This document shows positions 54,230 to 63,574 of a DNA stretch of 64,000 bases, one piece after another. Within the stretch, counting starts at the first letter, position 1, and each line of letters opens with the position of its first letter. The position numbers were made by a program, and so were the translations under genes. The DNA is from Sphingomonadaceae bacterium 3R27C6 (lineage in GTDB: Bacteria; Pseudomonadota; Alphaproteobacteria; Sphingomonadales; Sphingomonadaceae). Below the pieces are notes generated by a model, which ran no database searches, was not told the DNA's origin, and was given only the letters and a program-made list of their open reading frames with translations. The DNA is taken from NCBI GenBank assembly GCA_005503215.1, contig SCNS01000004.1:124001-188000 (forward strand), given 5' to 3'.

Positions 54230-55773
54230 CAGCCCTCCCAGGCGAGGACGGGCTTGCGCGCCGCAAGCGTCTCGTCGAGGCGCGCGCGGGGGGCGAAGTG
54301 CGGCGCGGTCTTGAGCGCGGGGTCGCCATTCTTCGCGCGCATCGCGATGCTGCGCAGTGCCCCGATGAACTGGTCGAGCGCCGCCTTGCTCTCGGTCTCG
54401 GTCGGCTCGACGAGCATCGCGCCGTGGACGACGAGCGGGAAATAGACCGTCATCGGGTGATAACCCTCGTCGATCAGTCCCTTGGCAATGTCGAGCGTCG
54501 AGAAGCCTTCGGCGAGCCCCTTGTCGCTGAACAGCGCCTCGTGCATGCACGGGCCGGACGCCGCGAACGGCGCGTCGAGCACGCCTTCGAGGCTGCGCAG
54601 CACATAGTTCGCGTTGAGCACCGCATCCTCGGCGACCTGCTTCAGCCCGTCGGCACCGTGGCTGAGGATATAGGTCAGCGCGCGCGTGAACATGCCCATC
54701 TGGCCGTGAAAAGCGGTCATGCGGCCAAAGGTCTGCGGATGATCCTCGCCCGCATTCTCCTCTTCGATCAGGCGGAAATCATCGCCGTGCTTCGTGACGA
54801 AAGGCAGCGGCGCGAAGGGCGCGAGCGCCGCCGACAGCACGACCGGACCCGAGCCGGGCCCGCCGCCGCCGTGCGGGGTCGAGAAGGTTTTGTGCAGGTT
54901 GATGTGCATTGCATCGACGCCGAGGTCGCCGGGGCGGACGCGGCCGACGATGGCGTTGAAGTTCGCACCATCGCAATAGACATAGCCGCCCGCGGCATGG
55001 ACCGCGTCCGAAATCGCCTTCATCTCGCGCTCGAACAGGCCGCAGGTGTTGGGGTTGGTGATCATCACGCCAGCGACATCCGGCCCGAGGCGCGCCTTCA
55101 AGGCTTCGAGGTTGACGCGGCCCGCCTCGGTCGCCGGGATATCCTCGACCGTAAAGCCCGCGAAGGCCGCCGTCGCCGGGTTGGTGCCATGCGCGCTTTC
55201 GGGGACGAGGATCACGCGGCGGTCTTCGCCGCGCGCTTCGAGCGCCGCCTTGATGCAGAGGATGCCGCACAGTTCGCCATGCGCGCCCGCCTTGGGCGAC
55301 ATCGCGACGCTGTGCATGCCGGTGAGCGTGATCAGCCATTCGGCGAGCTCGTGGATCACCGCATAGGCGCCCTGCACGGTTTCCTGCGGCTGCAGCGGGT
55401 GGACGTCGGCGAAGCCGGGCATCCGCGCGACCTTTTCGTTGAGACGCGGATTGTGCTTCATCGTGCAGCTGCCGAGCGGGAACAGGCCGAGGTCGATCGC
55501 GTAATTCTGCCGCGACAGGCGCGTGTAGTGGCGCACCGTTTCGGATTCGCTGAGTCCCGGAAGGCCGATCGGCGCGGTGCGCGCGAGCGCGCCGAGGTCG
55601 GCGGCGGGCGCGGCCTCGTCGAAGTCGACCCCGGTCGTCTCGCTGCCGCCAATCTCGAAGATCAGCGCTTCCTCGAGCATCAGCGCGCGGTTGCCGGTGA
55701 AGGTCGTGCTATCGTCGGCGCCGCCGGCGGCGTTCATTTCGGGGCGCCAGCCGGCGCGGTTGAGCGCGGTCAT
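54229..55773 (-). CDS. gcvPB: Glycine dehydrogenase (decarboxylating) subunit 2
   Basis: A 514-residue PLP-dependent subunit of the glycine cleavage P-protein. The Lys that binds PLP lies in [19 protein letters not shown]. The N-terminal [23 protein letters not shown] and later [14 protein letters not shown] are conserved. Its ATG overlaps the gcvPA stop by 4 nt, and the two subunits form the active P-protein. Confidence 0.96.
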   Translation of the reverse strand: MTALNRAGWRPEMNAAGGADDSTTFTGNRALMLEEALIFEIGGSETTGVDFDEAAPAADLGALARTAPIGLPGLSESETVRHYTRLSRQNYAIDLGLFPLGSCTMKHNPRLNEKVARMPGFADVHPLQPQETVQGAYAVIHELAEWLITLTGMHSVAMSPKAGAHGELCGILCIKAALEARGEDRRVILVPESAHGTNPATAAFAGFTVEDIPATEAGRVNLEALKARLGPDVAGVMITNPNTCGLFEREMKAISDAVHAAGGYVYCDGANFNAIVGRVRPGDLGVDAMHINLHKTFSTPHGGGGPGSGPVVLSAALAPFAPLPFVTKHGDDFRLIEEENAGEDHPQTFGRMTAFHGQMGMFTRALTYILSHGADGLKQVAEDAVLNANYVLRSLEGVLDAPFAASGPCMHEALFSDKGLAEGFSTLDIAKGLIDEGYHPMTVYFPLVVHGAMLVEPTETESKAALDQFIGALRSIAMRAKNGDPALKTAPHFAPRARLDETLAARKPVLAWEG

Positions 55774-57128
55774 GCCAGCACCTCCTTCAGGGCCGCGGCG
55801 AAGGCGGAAATATCCGCCTCGGTCACGGTTTCGGTCACGGCGACGACGAGGCCATTTTCGAGGCCGGCGTTGTCGGGATAGAGACGGCCGAGCGAAACGC
55901 CGCCCAATATGTCCTTCTCGGCGAGCTTGTGGATCACGGGGCGCGCCGCGGTCGGCAGCAGCAGCGTGAACTCGTTAAAGAAGCTGTTGTTCAGCACCGA
56001 CACGCCGGGCACTTTCGCGAGTTCGGCGGCGGCCGCCTTCGCGCGGCCATGGTTGATCGCGGCGAGCTGGCGCAGCCCCGCTTCGCCGAGCAAGGTCATA
56101 TGGATGCTGAAGGCCAGCGCACAAAGACCTGAATTGGTGCAGATATTGCTCGTCGCTTTTTCGCGGCGGATATGCTGTTCGCGCGTCGACAGCGTCAAGA
56201 CGAAGCCGCGCTTGCCGTTCGCATCGACGGTTTCGCCGCAGAGGCGTCCCGGCATCTGGCGCACATATTTGGTCTTGCACGCAAAGAGGCCGACGTACGG
56301 CCCGCCGAACTGAAGCCCGACGCCGAGCGACTGCCCCTCGCCCACGACGATATCGGCGCCCATTTCGCCGGGCGATTTGATCAGGCCGAGCGCAACGGGT
56401 TCGGTCACCACCGCGATCAGCAGAGCGCCGGCGGCCTGACACGCTTCCGCGAGCTTCGTCATGTCGTCGATGCGGCCAAGGATGTCGGGATATTGAACGA
56501 CGACGCAGCTCGTGTCCTTGTCGATGCTGTCCGCGAGCGCGGCCCAGTCGGTGCCGGCTTCGAGCCTCGGATCGCCGTCGACCAGCACATCGCCGGTATA
56601 TTTCGCCATCGTGCGTGCAACGCTGCGGTAGTGCGGGTGGAGGCCGGTCGAAAGCAAAGCCTTCGCCCGCTTGGTGATGCGCCGCGCCATGACGATCGCT
56701 TCCCAGCACGCGGTCGAGCCATCGTACATCGACGCGTTGGCAACGTCGGTGCCAAGCAGCCGCGCAACCTGCGACTGGAATTCGAACAGCATCTGCAGCG
56801 TGCCCTGCGCGATTTCGGGCTGGTACGGCGTGTAGGCGGTGAGGAACTCGCCGCGCTGGATCAGATGATCGACGCTCGCCGGCACATGGTGGCGATAGGC
56901 ACCCGCGCCGAGGAAGAAGGGCCCCTCGCCCGCTGCGCGGCTGCGGCGCGCGAGTGCGCCCATATGGCGCTCGACCGCGAGTTCGCTGGCGTGGTCCGGC
57001 AGGCCGGCGATCGGGCCCTCGAGCCGCGCCTCGGCAGGGACATCGGCGAACAGGTCGTCGATCGACGCGGCGCCGATGGTGGCGAGCATCGCCGTGCGAT
57101 CGTCGGACGTAAGAGGAAGATAACGCAT
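55770..57128 (-). CDS. gcvPA: Glycine dehydrogenase (decarboxylating) subunit 1
   Basis: A 452-residue partner of gcvPB. The N-terminal [19 protein letters not shown], then [41 protein letters not shown] and [10 protein letters not shown] are typical of GcvPA. The ATG at 57128 lies 3 nt after the stop of the glycosyltransferase-like gene, and its GGAG ribosome site is inside that gene's last codons. Confidence 0.96.
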   Translation of the reverse strand: MRYLPLTSDDRTAMLATIGAASIDDLFADVPAEARLEGPIAGLPDHASELAVERHMGALARRSRAAGEGPFFLGAGAYRHHVPASVDHLIQRGEFLTAYTPYQPEIAQGTLQMLFEFQSQVARLLGTDVANASMYDGSTACWEAIVMARRITKRAKALLSTGLHPHYRSVARTMAKYTGDVLVDGDPRLEAGTDWAALADSIDKDTSCVVVQYPDILGRIDDMTKLAEACQAAGALLIAVVTEPVALGLIKSPGEMGADIVVGEGQSLGVGLQFGGPYVGLFACKTKYVRQMPGRLCGETVDANGKRGFVLTLSTREQHIRREKATSNICTNSGLCALAFSIHMTLLGEAGLRQLAAINHGRAKAAAAELAKVPGVSVLNNSFFNEFTLLLPTAARPVIHKLAEKDILGGVSLGRLYPDNAGLENGLVVAVTETVTEADISAFAAALKEVLA

Positions 57129-57131
57129 GAA

Positions 57132-57953
57132 CTACTCCGAAGAAGAGGCTGGTTTTGCGGAAAAAAGTTTGACGGTGTCCGCTAACGTGCCCGAAAAGAC
57201 CGCGGGACCGGCGTGCGTCGTGCGGATCCAGGGCGCGAGCCAGATGCGAAACCCGGCATCGCGGACGCGGCGGCAAAAGGCGTAATCGTCGGCCAGGAGC
57301 GCCTGGCTTTCGGGCTCGATCAGCGGGCAGAAAAAAGCGGGTTCGAGTTCGCCGACGCCGTGCGCGTCGCGTTCGGCCGGATCGGGCCGGAAAAGGAGGT
57401 CGGGCAAGGCCGCACGCATGCCTTCGAGCACTTCGCGGCGGATCAGCATCATAGCGGTGCCGAGCCGCGCCAGTTCGACCAGATCGGTCATCTTGAAATT
57501 CTGGTCGGGGTGCAGGAAATGCAGCGCGAAATCGCCAGAAAACCGGGCAAGGTCGGCGGGATTATCCTTCGCCAGCCCCAGTTCGACCGCGCGCGCGACG
57601 TTGCGCCAGTTAATCATTCGCCGCGGATAGGCACCGCCGAGGACGCCGCATTCGGAATGCTCCGCCATGACCTTGATCAGCGAAAAAACATCATCGACCG
57701 AAAAGTCGATGTCGGCGTCGACGAACAGCAGATGCGTACAGTCGCTCGCGAGGAACATCGCGGTCAGCATGTCGCGCGCGCGCGTGATCGACGGTTGATA
57801 GAGGATGAATTCGAACCGCACCACCATGCCGATCGCCTGCGCGCGCAGCGCGAGGTCGAGCGCCGCGCGGACATAGGTGCCCTGCGCCCCCTCATAGATG
57901 GGCGTCGCCACCATCAGGCGGCAATTGGCAAGGGCAGGATCGGTCGCGATCAC
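57132..57953 (-). CDS. Glycosyltransferase-like (GT-A fold) protein within the gcv operon
   Basis: A 273-residue cytoplasmic protein. LMVATPIYEGAQGTYVRAAL opens a Rossmann-like domain, and HLLFVDADIDFSVDDVFSLI carries a DxD motif as in GT-A nucleotide-sugar enzymes. LGGAYPRRMINW and DDYAFCRRVRDAGFRIWL follow. It is unrelated to known glycine-cleavage proteins and its substrate is unknown. Translation starts at a GTG whose ribosome site lies in the 3' arm of a hairpin. It sits between gcvH and gcvPA on the same message. Confidence 0.72.
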   Translation of the reverse strand: MIATDPALANCRLMVATPIYEGAQGTYVRAALDLALRAQAIGMVVRFEFILYQPSITRARDMLTAMFLASDCTHLLFVDADIDFSVDDVFSLIKVMAEHSECGVLGGAYPRRMINWRNVARAVELGLAKDNPADLARFSGDFALHFLHPDQNFKMTDLVELARLGTAMMLIRREVLEGMRAALPDLLFRPDPAERDAHGVGELEPAFFCPLIEPESQALLADDYAFCRRVRDAGFRIWLAPWIRTTHAGPAVFSGTLADTVKLFSAKPASSSE

Positions 57954-57960
57954 ATTATCT

Positions 57961-57983
57961 CCCCCTCCCGCAAGCAGGAGGGG
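57961..57983 (-). promoter_or_regulatory. Hairpin overlapping the ribosome site of the glycosyltransferase-like gene
   Basis: On the minus strand CCCCTCC and GGAGGGG pair around TGCTTGCG, and the GGAGGGGGAG arm is the only Shine-Dalgarno before the GTG at 57953. It may limit translation or mark an mRNA processing point; similar hairpins also occur as dispersed repeats in related genomes. Confidence 0.5.
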
Positions 57984-57989
57984 AATCCT

Positions 57990-58361
57990 TCAAAGGGCGT
58001 CGCAGAAGACTTTGTACGCCTTCGCGTCCATCAGCCCTTCGAGCTGGCTCTTGTCGCCCAGCGTCATGCGGAAGAACCAGCCTTCGCCTTCGGCATCCGA
58101 ATTGACGAGCGCGGGATCTTCCTCGAGCTGACCGTTGCCTTCGGTCACGGTGCCGTCGACCGGCGCATAGACGTCGCTTGCCGCCTTCACCGATTCGACC
58201 ACCGCCGCGTCGCCGCCCTTGGTGAGTTCGGCGCCGGTGTCGGGGACTTCGACGAACACGATGTCGCCAAGCTGGCCCTGCGCGAAGTCGGTGATGCCGA
58301 CCGTCGCGACATCGCCGTCGACGTCGATCCACTCATGCTCCTCGGTAAAATAACGCGGCAT
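57990..58361 (-). CDS. gcvH: Glycine cleavage system H protein
   Basis: A 123-residue lipoyl carrier. Lipoylation occurs at the Lys of [17 protein letters not shown] (about residue 59). The start [15 protein letters not shown] and [17 protein letters not shown] are conserved. The ATG at 58361 is preferred because AGGAGG lies 7 nt upstream; a GTG one codon earlier is possible. It starts 3 nt after the gcvT stop. Confidence 0.96.
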   Translation of the reverse strand: MPRYFTEEHEWIDVDGDVATVGITDFAQGQLGDIVFVEVPDTGAELTKGGDAAVVESVKAASDVYAPVDGTVTEGNGQLEEDPALVNSDAEGEGWFFRMTLGDKSQLEGLMDAKAYKVFCDAL

Positions 58362-58364
58362 CAC

Positions 58365-59501
58365 TCAACCTCCTGTTTTACGAACATAATTATGCGGGAC
58401 AAAGGGCATCGCGGCGACGGTGCAATGCACGCGCTTGCCGCGCACTTCTGCGGCGACCGCAGTGCCGGGCACGGCATGGTCGCGCGGGACATAGCCCATT
58501 GCGATCGGCGCCCCGACGCTCGGCGCAAAGCCGCCCGACGTCACGACGCCGATCTCGTCCTCGCCATCGAACAGCTTCGCGCCCTCGCGCACCGGCAGCT
58601 TGCCGTCGACAAGCAAGCCGACGCGTTTGCGGGGCGGGCCGTCTTCGAGATGGCCCAAGATGCGCGCCGCGCCGGGGAAATTCTCTTCTTCGCGGCGGCG
58701 CTTGCTCACAGCGAAGCCGAGGCCGGCTTCGGCGGGATCGATCGCGGGGGTGAGGTCGTGACCATAGAGCGGCAAGCCCGCCTCAAGCCGCAGCGAGTCG
58801 CGCGCACCGAGCCCGATCGGCTTCACTTCGTCCATCGCGCAGAGCGCGTCGGCAAAGGCGGTCAGCGCCTCATTCGGCAGCGAAATCTCAAAGCCATCCT
58901 CGCCGGTATAACCCGAGCGGCTGAGCGCGATCGCATGGCCAGCCCAAGTCGCGCGCGCCGCCTGCATGAAGACGAGGCTCGCCGCCTCGGGCACCAGCCG
59001 CGCGAGCGCATCGACCGCTTTCGGGCCCTGTAGTGCGAGCAGGCCATAATCCTCGTTATGATTGAGCGTGATATCGTCGGGCAGATTTTCGCGCAGGTGG
59101 CCGATATCTTCCCACTTGACCGCGCCATTGACGACGATGCCGAACTGGTCGCCCTCGTTGGTGATCATCAGGTCGTCGAGGATGCCGCCGTCTTCATCGA
59201 GCAGCAGCGAATAGCGCATCCGGCCGGGCTTCAGCCCCGAGATGTCGCCGGGAACGAGCGTTTCGAGCGCTTCGGCGACATTGTCGCCCGACAAGGCCAG
59301 CTGTCCCATATGGCTGACGTCGAACAGGCCGGCGTTTTCACGGACCCACAGATGTTCGGCCATGATGCCTTCATACTGGATCGGCATCCAGTAACCGGCG
59401 AATTCGACCATCCGGCCGCCCTTCGCGCGGTGCCAGGCGTCGAGCGGCAGCGTCGCGGTTTCGATCGCCGCTTCGTCGCCTGTGAATTCCGTGTCGATCA
59501 T
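58365..59501 (-). CDS. gcvT: Aminomethyltransferase (glycine cleavage T protein)
   Basis: A 378-residue folate-dependent enzyme. MVEFAGYWMPIQYEGIMAEH and FDVSHMGQLAL are the T-protein signature, with ALQGPKAVDALARL and a C-terminal GCV_T_C barrel (GVVTSGGFAPSVGAPIAMGYV). GGGAG lies 6 nt before the ATG at 59501. It is the first gene after the glycine riboswitch. Confidence 0.96.
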   Translation of the reverse strand: MIDTEFTGDEAAIETATLPLDAWHRAKGGRMVEFAGYWMPIQYEGIMAEHLWVRENAGLFDVSHMGQLALSGDNVAEALETLVPGDISGLKPGRMRYSLLLDEDGGILDDLMITNEGDQFGIVVNGAVKWEDIGHLRENLPDDITLNHNEDYGLLALQGPKAVDALARLVPEAASLVFMQAARATWAGHAIALSRSGYTGEDGFEISLPNEALTAFADALCAMDEVKPIGLGARDSLRLEAGLPLYGHDLTPAIDPAEAGLGFAVSKRRREEENFPGAARILGHLEDGPPRKRVGLLVDGKLPVREGAKLFDGEDEIGVVTSGGFAPSVGAPIAMGYVPRDHAVPGTAVAAEVRGKRVHCTVAAMPFVPHNYVRKTGG

Positions 59502-59568
59502 GCCAGTCTCCCGCGGTTGCATAGCGTGCGCGCGGCCCATCGCCGCGCCTTGCGCCATGCCCCCTCTG

Positions 59569-59755
59569 TCACGGGAACCTGAGAGTTTTCCTCCGCGAAA
59601 TCACGGAGTTACCCCTTCGGTGGTTCCGGTTTAGGGCCGGAACGCTTTCCAGAGTGTCCGTTCCAGCCTGCGCGGTCCTGCTGACCTGAGAGTTTCCGGG
59701 GCGGTTGCTCCTTCGGTGGTGAGGTGCCGGTTGCCCTGCCCTCACGCTCTCCCGC
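59569..59755 (-). promoter_or_regulatory. Tandem glycine riboswitch
   Basis: Two aptamers occur in series on the minus strand. The first starts with GGGAGAGCGTGAGGG-type sequence near 59753 and includes CCGAAGGAGCAA and GGAAACTCTCAGG. The second includes GGACACTCTGGA, CCGAAGGGGTAA and GAAAACTCTCAGG, ending near 59569. It lies 68 nt before gcvT, its standard target. The remaining gap to 59824 shows no gene. Confidence 0.94.
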
Positions 59756-59824
59756 GCGGCCGGTCGAATCTCTTGATCGAGACCCGACAGACGCTGCGAG
59801 CCTTGGCGCCGCCCTTTTACGGAG

Positions 59825-60472
59825 TCAATCGGCGAGCGCGCGGATCGCGTCGTTTTCGTGGATATGCACGCCCGAACCGCCCTGCCCCGCGAGCGCGACG
59901 ATCGCCGCGGCGACGCTGTTGCCCGAAATCGACCGATAGCGGCGGAAGCTGCCGTGAAGCAATGCGTCGGTCAGCGGCGCCGCGATCGTCGCGATCCCCT
60001 CGCCCAGCCGCTGCGGACCGGGCCTATCGCCGCGCAGCAGGCCCGGACGGATCAGGTCGAGCCGGTCGAAGCCGAGCGCCCGAAGGTCATCCTCGGTCTC
60101 GCCCTTCGTCCGCAGATAGAAATTGCGGCTCTTTGCAGCGGCGCCGACCGAACTCACCGAAATCATATGCGGGGTGCCGCCCGCCCTGGCCCCGCGTGCA
60201 GCGGCGAGCACGAGGTCGTGGTCGACCGCGCGAAAGGCCGCCTGCGATCCCGCTTGCCGGATGGTCGTGCCGAGGCAGCAGATCAGGACGGCGGGCCTTT
60301 CGGCGGCGATTATGTCAGGCCAGCGTTCGGGCGGGGCGACCAGTCGCTTGTGCTGCGCCGCCAGCCCTTCGACTTCGCGGCGCGCAAGAACGGTGACGGG
60401 ATGGAAACCGAAACACTCGATCACCGCGCGCCCGATCAGCCCCGTCGCGCCGACGATCAGCGCGTCAGGCAT
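59825..60472 (-). CDS. NAD(P)H-binding Rossmann-fold protein (SDR a-type)
   Basis: A 215-residue protein with the nucleotide-binding ALIVGATGLIGRAVIE, a CCLGTTIRQAGS loop, ISVSSVGAAAKSRNFYLRTKGETE and a C-terminal LIRPGLLRG. This matches the atypical SDR/NAD(P)H-binding family related to HTATIP2 and YwnB. Function is unknown. The ATG at 60472 lies inside the end of the dgt gene, indicating coupling. Confidence 0.8.
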   Translation of the reverse strand: MPDALIVGATGLIGRAVIECFGFHPVTVLARREVEGLAAQHKRLVAPPERWPDIIAAERPAVLICCLGTTIRQAGSQAAFRAVDHDLVLAAARGARAGGTPHMISVSSVGAAAKSRNFYLRTKGETEDDLRALGFDRLDLIRPGLLRGDRPGPQRLGEGIATIAAPLTDALLHGSFRRYRSISGNSVAAAIVALAGQGGSGVHIHENDAIRALAD

Positions 60473-61637
60473 GCGCGAGCGCGCGTGGCACCGCGTCGCG
60501 GCCGAAGATTTCGGCATAGCGGTCGATGGCGAAACGGTCGGTCATCCCCGCGATATAATCACCGATATGCCGGTTTGTCGCGCATTCTTCATGCGGCAGG
60601 CGCCCCGACCAGTCCTCGCCCATCAGGCGCGGGTCGGCGGCATAGGCGGCGAAGAGGTCGCCGACGACCTTGTTCGCCGCTTCGGCGGCGGCGACCTGTT
60701 CGGGATGGTGATAGAGATTGGCATACATGAAACGCTTGAGATCGCGCTCCTGCGCCGCAAGTTCGGGCGAAAAGCCGCCGAGCGTGCGGCCCGCGGCGCG
60801 AACCTCCTCGACGCTTCGCACTCCGGCGTCGGCGACATTGGCCTCGGTCGCCGCGATCACATCGTTGACCATCACGCCGATCTGGTCGCGGACGAGTTCG
60901 CGGAGCAGCCGGTCGCGCGGGGCACCGGGGAAACGCTCCTCCACCGCGCGGTAATTGGCGGCCACGAACGGCTGTTCCATCAGCTGATCGAGATCGAGCA
61001 GGCCGGCGCGGAGGCCATCGTCGATGTCGTGATTATCATAGGCGATGTCGTCGGCGACCGCCGCGATCTGCGCCTCGAGGCTGGCGTGGCTGCCGAGGTC
61101 GAGCCCGAAATCGCCGTCGATTTCGGCGAGCGCCCAGCCGGGGTTCGTCACCGGGCCATTATGCTTCGCGAGCCCTTCCAAAGTTTCCCATGTGAGGTTG
61201 AGCCCGTCGAAGCGCGGATAAGGGCATTCGAGCCGTGCGAGCGTGCGCAGCGTGTGGCCATTGTGATCGAAGCCGCCATGCGCCCCCATCGCGGCCTTCA
61301 GCGCATCCTCGCCCGCATGGCCGAAGGGCGGATGCCCGATATCGTGCGCGAGGCATAATGCCTCGGTCAGATCCTCGTTGAGCCCGAGCGCGCGCGCGAT
61401 GCCGCGACCGATCTGTGCGACCTCGATGCTGTGGGTCAGGCGGACGCGATAATGGTCGCCGTCGGGGGCGACGAACACCTGCGTCTTGTGGCGCAGGCGG
61501 CGAAAGGCGATCGAGTGGATGATGCGGTCGCGGTCGCGCTGAAAATCGTCGCGCGGCCCGCGCACGACGCGGCCGAGCTCGGCATGAAGGCGCCCGCGAC
61601 TTCGTGCGGGATCGCTGGCGCAGCGGGCCAGGCTCAC
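60465..61637 (-). CDS. dgt: Deoxyguanosinetriphosphate triphosphohydrolase-like protein
   Basis: A 390-residue HD-domain enzyme. AFRRLRHKTQVFVAPDGDHYRVRLTHSIEVAQ and the metal-binding ALCLAHDIGHPPFGHAGEDAL mark the dGTPase-like (YfbR/Dgt type 2) family, which removes triphosphate from dNTPs. Translation starts at a GTG overlapping the stop of the SPOR gene by 4 nt. Confidence 0.94.
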   Translation of the reverse strand: MSLARCASDPARSRGRLHAELGRVVRGPRDDFQRDRDRIIHSIAFRRLRHKTQVFVAPDGDHYRVRLTHSIEVAQIGRGIARALGLNEDLTEALCLAHDIGHPPFGHAGEDALKAAMGAHGGFDHNGHTLRTLARLECPYPRFDGLNLTWETLEGLAKHNGPVTNPGWALAEIDGDFGLDLGSHASLEAQIAAVADDIAYDNHDIDDGLRAGLLDLDQLMEQPFVAANYRAVEERFPGAPRDRLLRELVRDQIGVMVNDVIAATEANVADAGVRSVEEVRAAGRTLGGFSPELAAQERDLKRFMYANLYHHPEQVAAAEAANKVVGDLFAAYAADPRLMGEDWSGRLPHEECATNRHIGDYIAGMTDRFAIDRYAEIFGRDAVPRALAHA

Positions 61638-63514
61638 TTGAGCGGCTCGACGGTTTCACCGATTTCGCTGTCGAACAGGAAGCCGTCGCCTTCGGCCTTC
61701 TTGTAATCGCCCAGCCAGTCCTGCGCCGCCTTGCGGTTGGAAAATGGCCCGACCAACAGGCGCCGCGTCTGGCCCCATTCTGTGGTCGCGCCCGCCTTGC
61801 CCTTGAACAGCGCCGAATTGCGCTTGGCGAAGCGGTTATAGTCGAAAGCGAGCGCCTTCAGATTGGCGCCGGTCGCGATCTGGACCCATATACGCGCGGG
61901 ATTGGCTTTTTTCTTCGCCGCTTCTTCCTTCGCCTTGGCGTCGGCTTCGGCTTTCGCTTTCGCCGCCGCGGTGTCCTTTTCGCGCTTCGCATCCTCGGCG
62001 GCTTCGGCCTTGCGCTTGTCGGCCATCAGCTTGGCGAGCACGTCGGCACCGATCGCATTGTCCGACCGCGCGAGCTCCTCGGCCGGAATTTCGATCGAGC
62101 CGACGATATCGGCGAGCGACGCGAGCGGTGCCGCCGAAACCGATGCTGGCGCGGCGGCCACCGCGCTCGCCGCCGCCGCCGAGGCAGGCGCAACGGACCC
62201 GATCGCGCCGGACGGTGGCGCGGTCGATGCGGCAGCTGTCGAACGGCCCATATCGGCGATCGAAAATCCCGGACCAACCGGTCCCCTGTTGGCGTCGACA
62301 GCTGGTCCGATAGGTTCGGGCGCCGCCGCGGGCGGCGTGGGTGTCGGTGTCGATACGGGCGCAGCGGGGATTGGCGCAGATGTTGTTGCCGGCGCCGACG
62401 CGCTCAGCGCCGGTCGAATCGCCGAACGGAATGGCTGCTGGAACACGGGTGCTTCGGTGACGTCGCGCGCCGCGGGCGCCACAACGGGCGATGATGTAGC
62501 AGGTGCAGATACAGCTCCGGCGGGCGTTGTGACGGGCGGCCGGGCGACCGGTTCCGAAACGGGTTTTCGGCCTGACGGCGCGGGCGTCGCCGACATGACG
62601 GGGCGCCGCTGGTCGCGCGTTGCCTGACGCTTGCCCGTCGCTGAAGCCGGCGGGGCGGCCGGCGGCGGCGTGGCGGCGGCAACCTGCACCGGCTTGCGCT
62701 TTGGTCCCAATTGCCCGTTCGGGAAGCGCCCGAAATGCGCGGCGGCCGCCTGTTGCGCGGGATTGAGCCGGTCCATCTGGGTCAGATAAGGCATGATATT
62801 CTGCGCCATCGCGGGCGGCATCGTCGCGTTGACGATGTCGGTCGCTTCCTTGTCGCGCCCGTTCATCGCGAGGATCATCGCACGCAGGCGCCAGGCGCCG
62901 CGATCCTGCGCCCGCAATTGCGGCGTCAGCAACTGGATCGCGCGATCGGCATCGCCGCTGATCCCGAGCGACAACGCGTAGCGCCGCGTCAGTTCGTCGT
63001 TGGGCGCGATCGACAGCGCGAGCTGGTAATCGCGCTGCGCCGCGTCCTGCTGCCCGAGCAGGTCGCGCGCGAGGCCGCGGTCGGCGAGGAACAGCCGTTC
63101 GGGCGCCCCCATCAGCTGCGCTTCGCCGAAATAGTCGAGCGCACGCGTCGGGTTTTCCATATGGACCATCGCCGAACCCAGCGCGGCCTTGACCGCGCCG
63201 TCGCGCGGACTCGCCTGTTCGGCACGGACGAGGAAGCCGACAGCGGCGCGATAGTCCTCCAGCTCGATCGATGCACGGCCGGCATTGAGCAGCGCCGACG
63301 TGTCGCTGTTGTTCGAGGCGATGCGCGCGAGTGAGGAGGACAAGAGCGCACGCGCCGCAGTCCGCTTTTCCATCGCCGCCTTGGTCGCCGGATCGGGCGG
63401 AGTCACCTGCGCGTGAACGGACGGCAGCGCGGCCGTCCCAAACAACAGCGCGGCGAGCGCGCCGACGATCCGCCGTGCGCGCGCCGGCTTCGCCGTCAAT
63501 TTCGCTTGCCGCAT
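61634..63514 (-). CDS. Exported TPR protein with C-terminal SPOR domain
   Basis: A protein of about 626 residues. A signal peptide ends near VHAQ. TPR-like repeats occupy about residues 55-260 (SALLNAGRASIELEDYRAAV, LGQQDAAQRDYQLALSIAPN). A long Pro/Ala-rich low-complexity linker (about 275-460) and a charged helical Lys/Ala/Glu segment (about 495-540) lead to a SPOR domain (RIWVQIATGANLKALAFDYN to the end). SPOR domains bind denuded septal peptidoglycan, so a role in cell division or wall processing is likely; ftsZ lies directly upstream on the same strand. The ATG at 63514 is preferred over a TTG two codons earlier. Confidence 0.85.
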   Translation of the reverse strand: MRQAKLTAKPARARRIVGALAALLFGTAALPSVHAQVTPPDPATKAAMEKRTAARALLSSSLARIASNNSDTSALLNAGRASIELEDYRAAVGFLVRAEQASPRDGAVKAALGSAMVHMENPTRALDYFGEAQLMGAPERLFLADRGLARDLLGQQDAAQRDYQLALSIAPNDELTRRYALSLGISGDADRAIQLLTPQLRAQDRGAWRLRAMILAMNGRDKEATDIVNATMPPAMAQNIMPYLTQMDRLNPAQQAAAAHFGRFPNGQLGPKRKPVQVAAATPPPAAPPASATGKRQATRDQRRPVMSATPAPSGRKPVSEPVARPPVTTPAGAVSAPATSSPVVAPAARDVTEAPVFQQPFRSAIRPALSASAPATTSAPIPAAPVSTPTPTPPAAAPEPIGPAVDANRGPVGPGFSIADMGRSTAAASTAPPSGAIGSVAPASAAAASAVAAAPASVSAAPLASLADIVGSIEIPAEELARSDNAIGADVLAKLMADKRKAEAAEDAKREKDTAAAKAKAEADAKAKEEAAKKKANPARIWVQIATGANLKALAFDYNRFAKRNSALFKGKAGATTEWGQTRRLLVGPFSNRKAAQDWLGDYKKAEGDGFLFDSEIGETVEPLK

Positions 63515-63536
63515 GGGCAACTCATCCCGATTTCCG

Positions 63537-63556
63537 GCCCGCCGTGCCCGGCGGGC
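63537..63556 (-). terminator. Hairpin after ftsZ
   Basis: An 8-bp GC stem (GCCCGCCG with CGGCGGGC) with a 4-nt loop lies between the ftsZ stop and the SPOR gene. No T-run follows on the minus strand, so termination may be partial. Confidence 0.45.
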
Positions 63557-63574
63557 GGCCCCTCGATAGCCCCG

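Noticed and set aside
61863-62627. Low-complexity Ala/Pro-rich stretch considered as a tandem repeat array or CRISPR-like feature.
   Set aside because: It is the linker of the TPR-SPOR protein; there are no regular repeat-spacer units.
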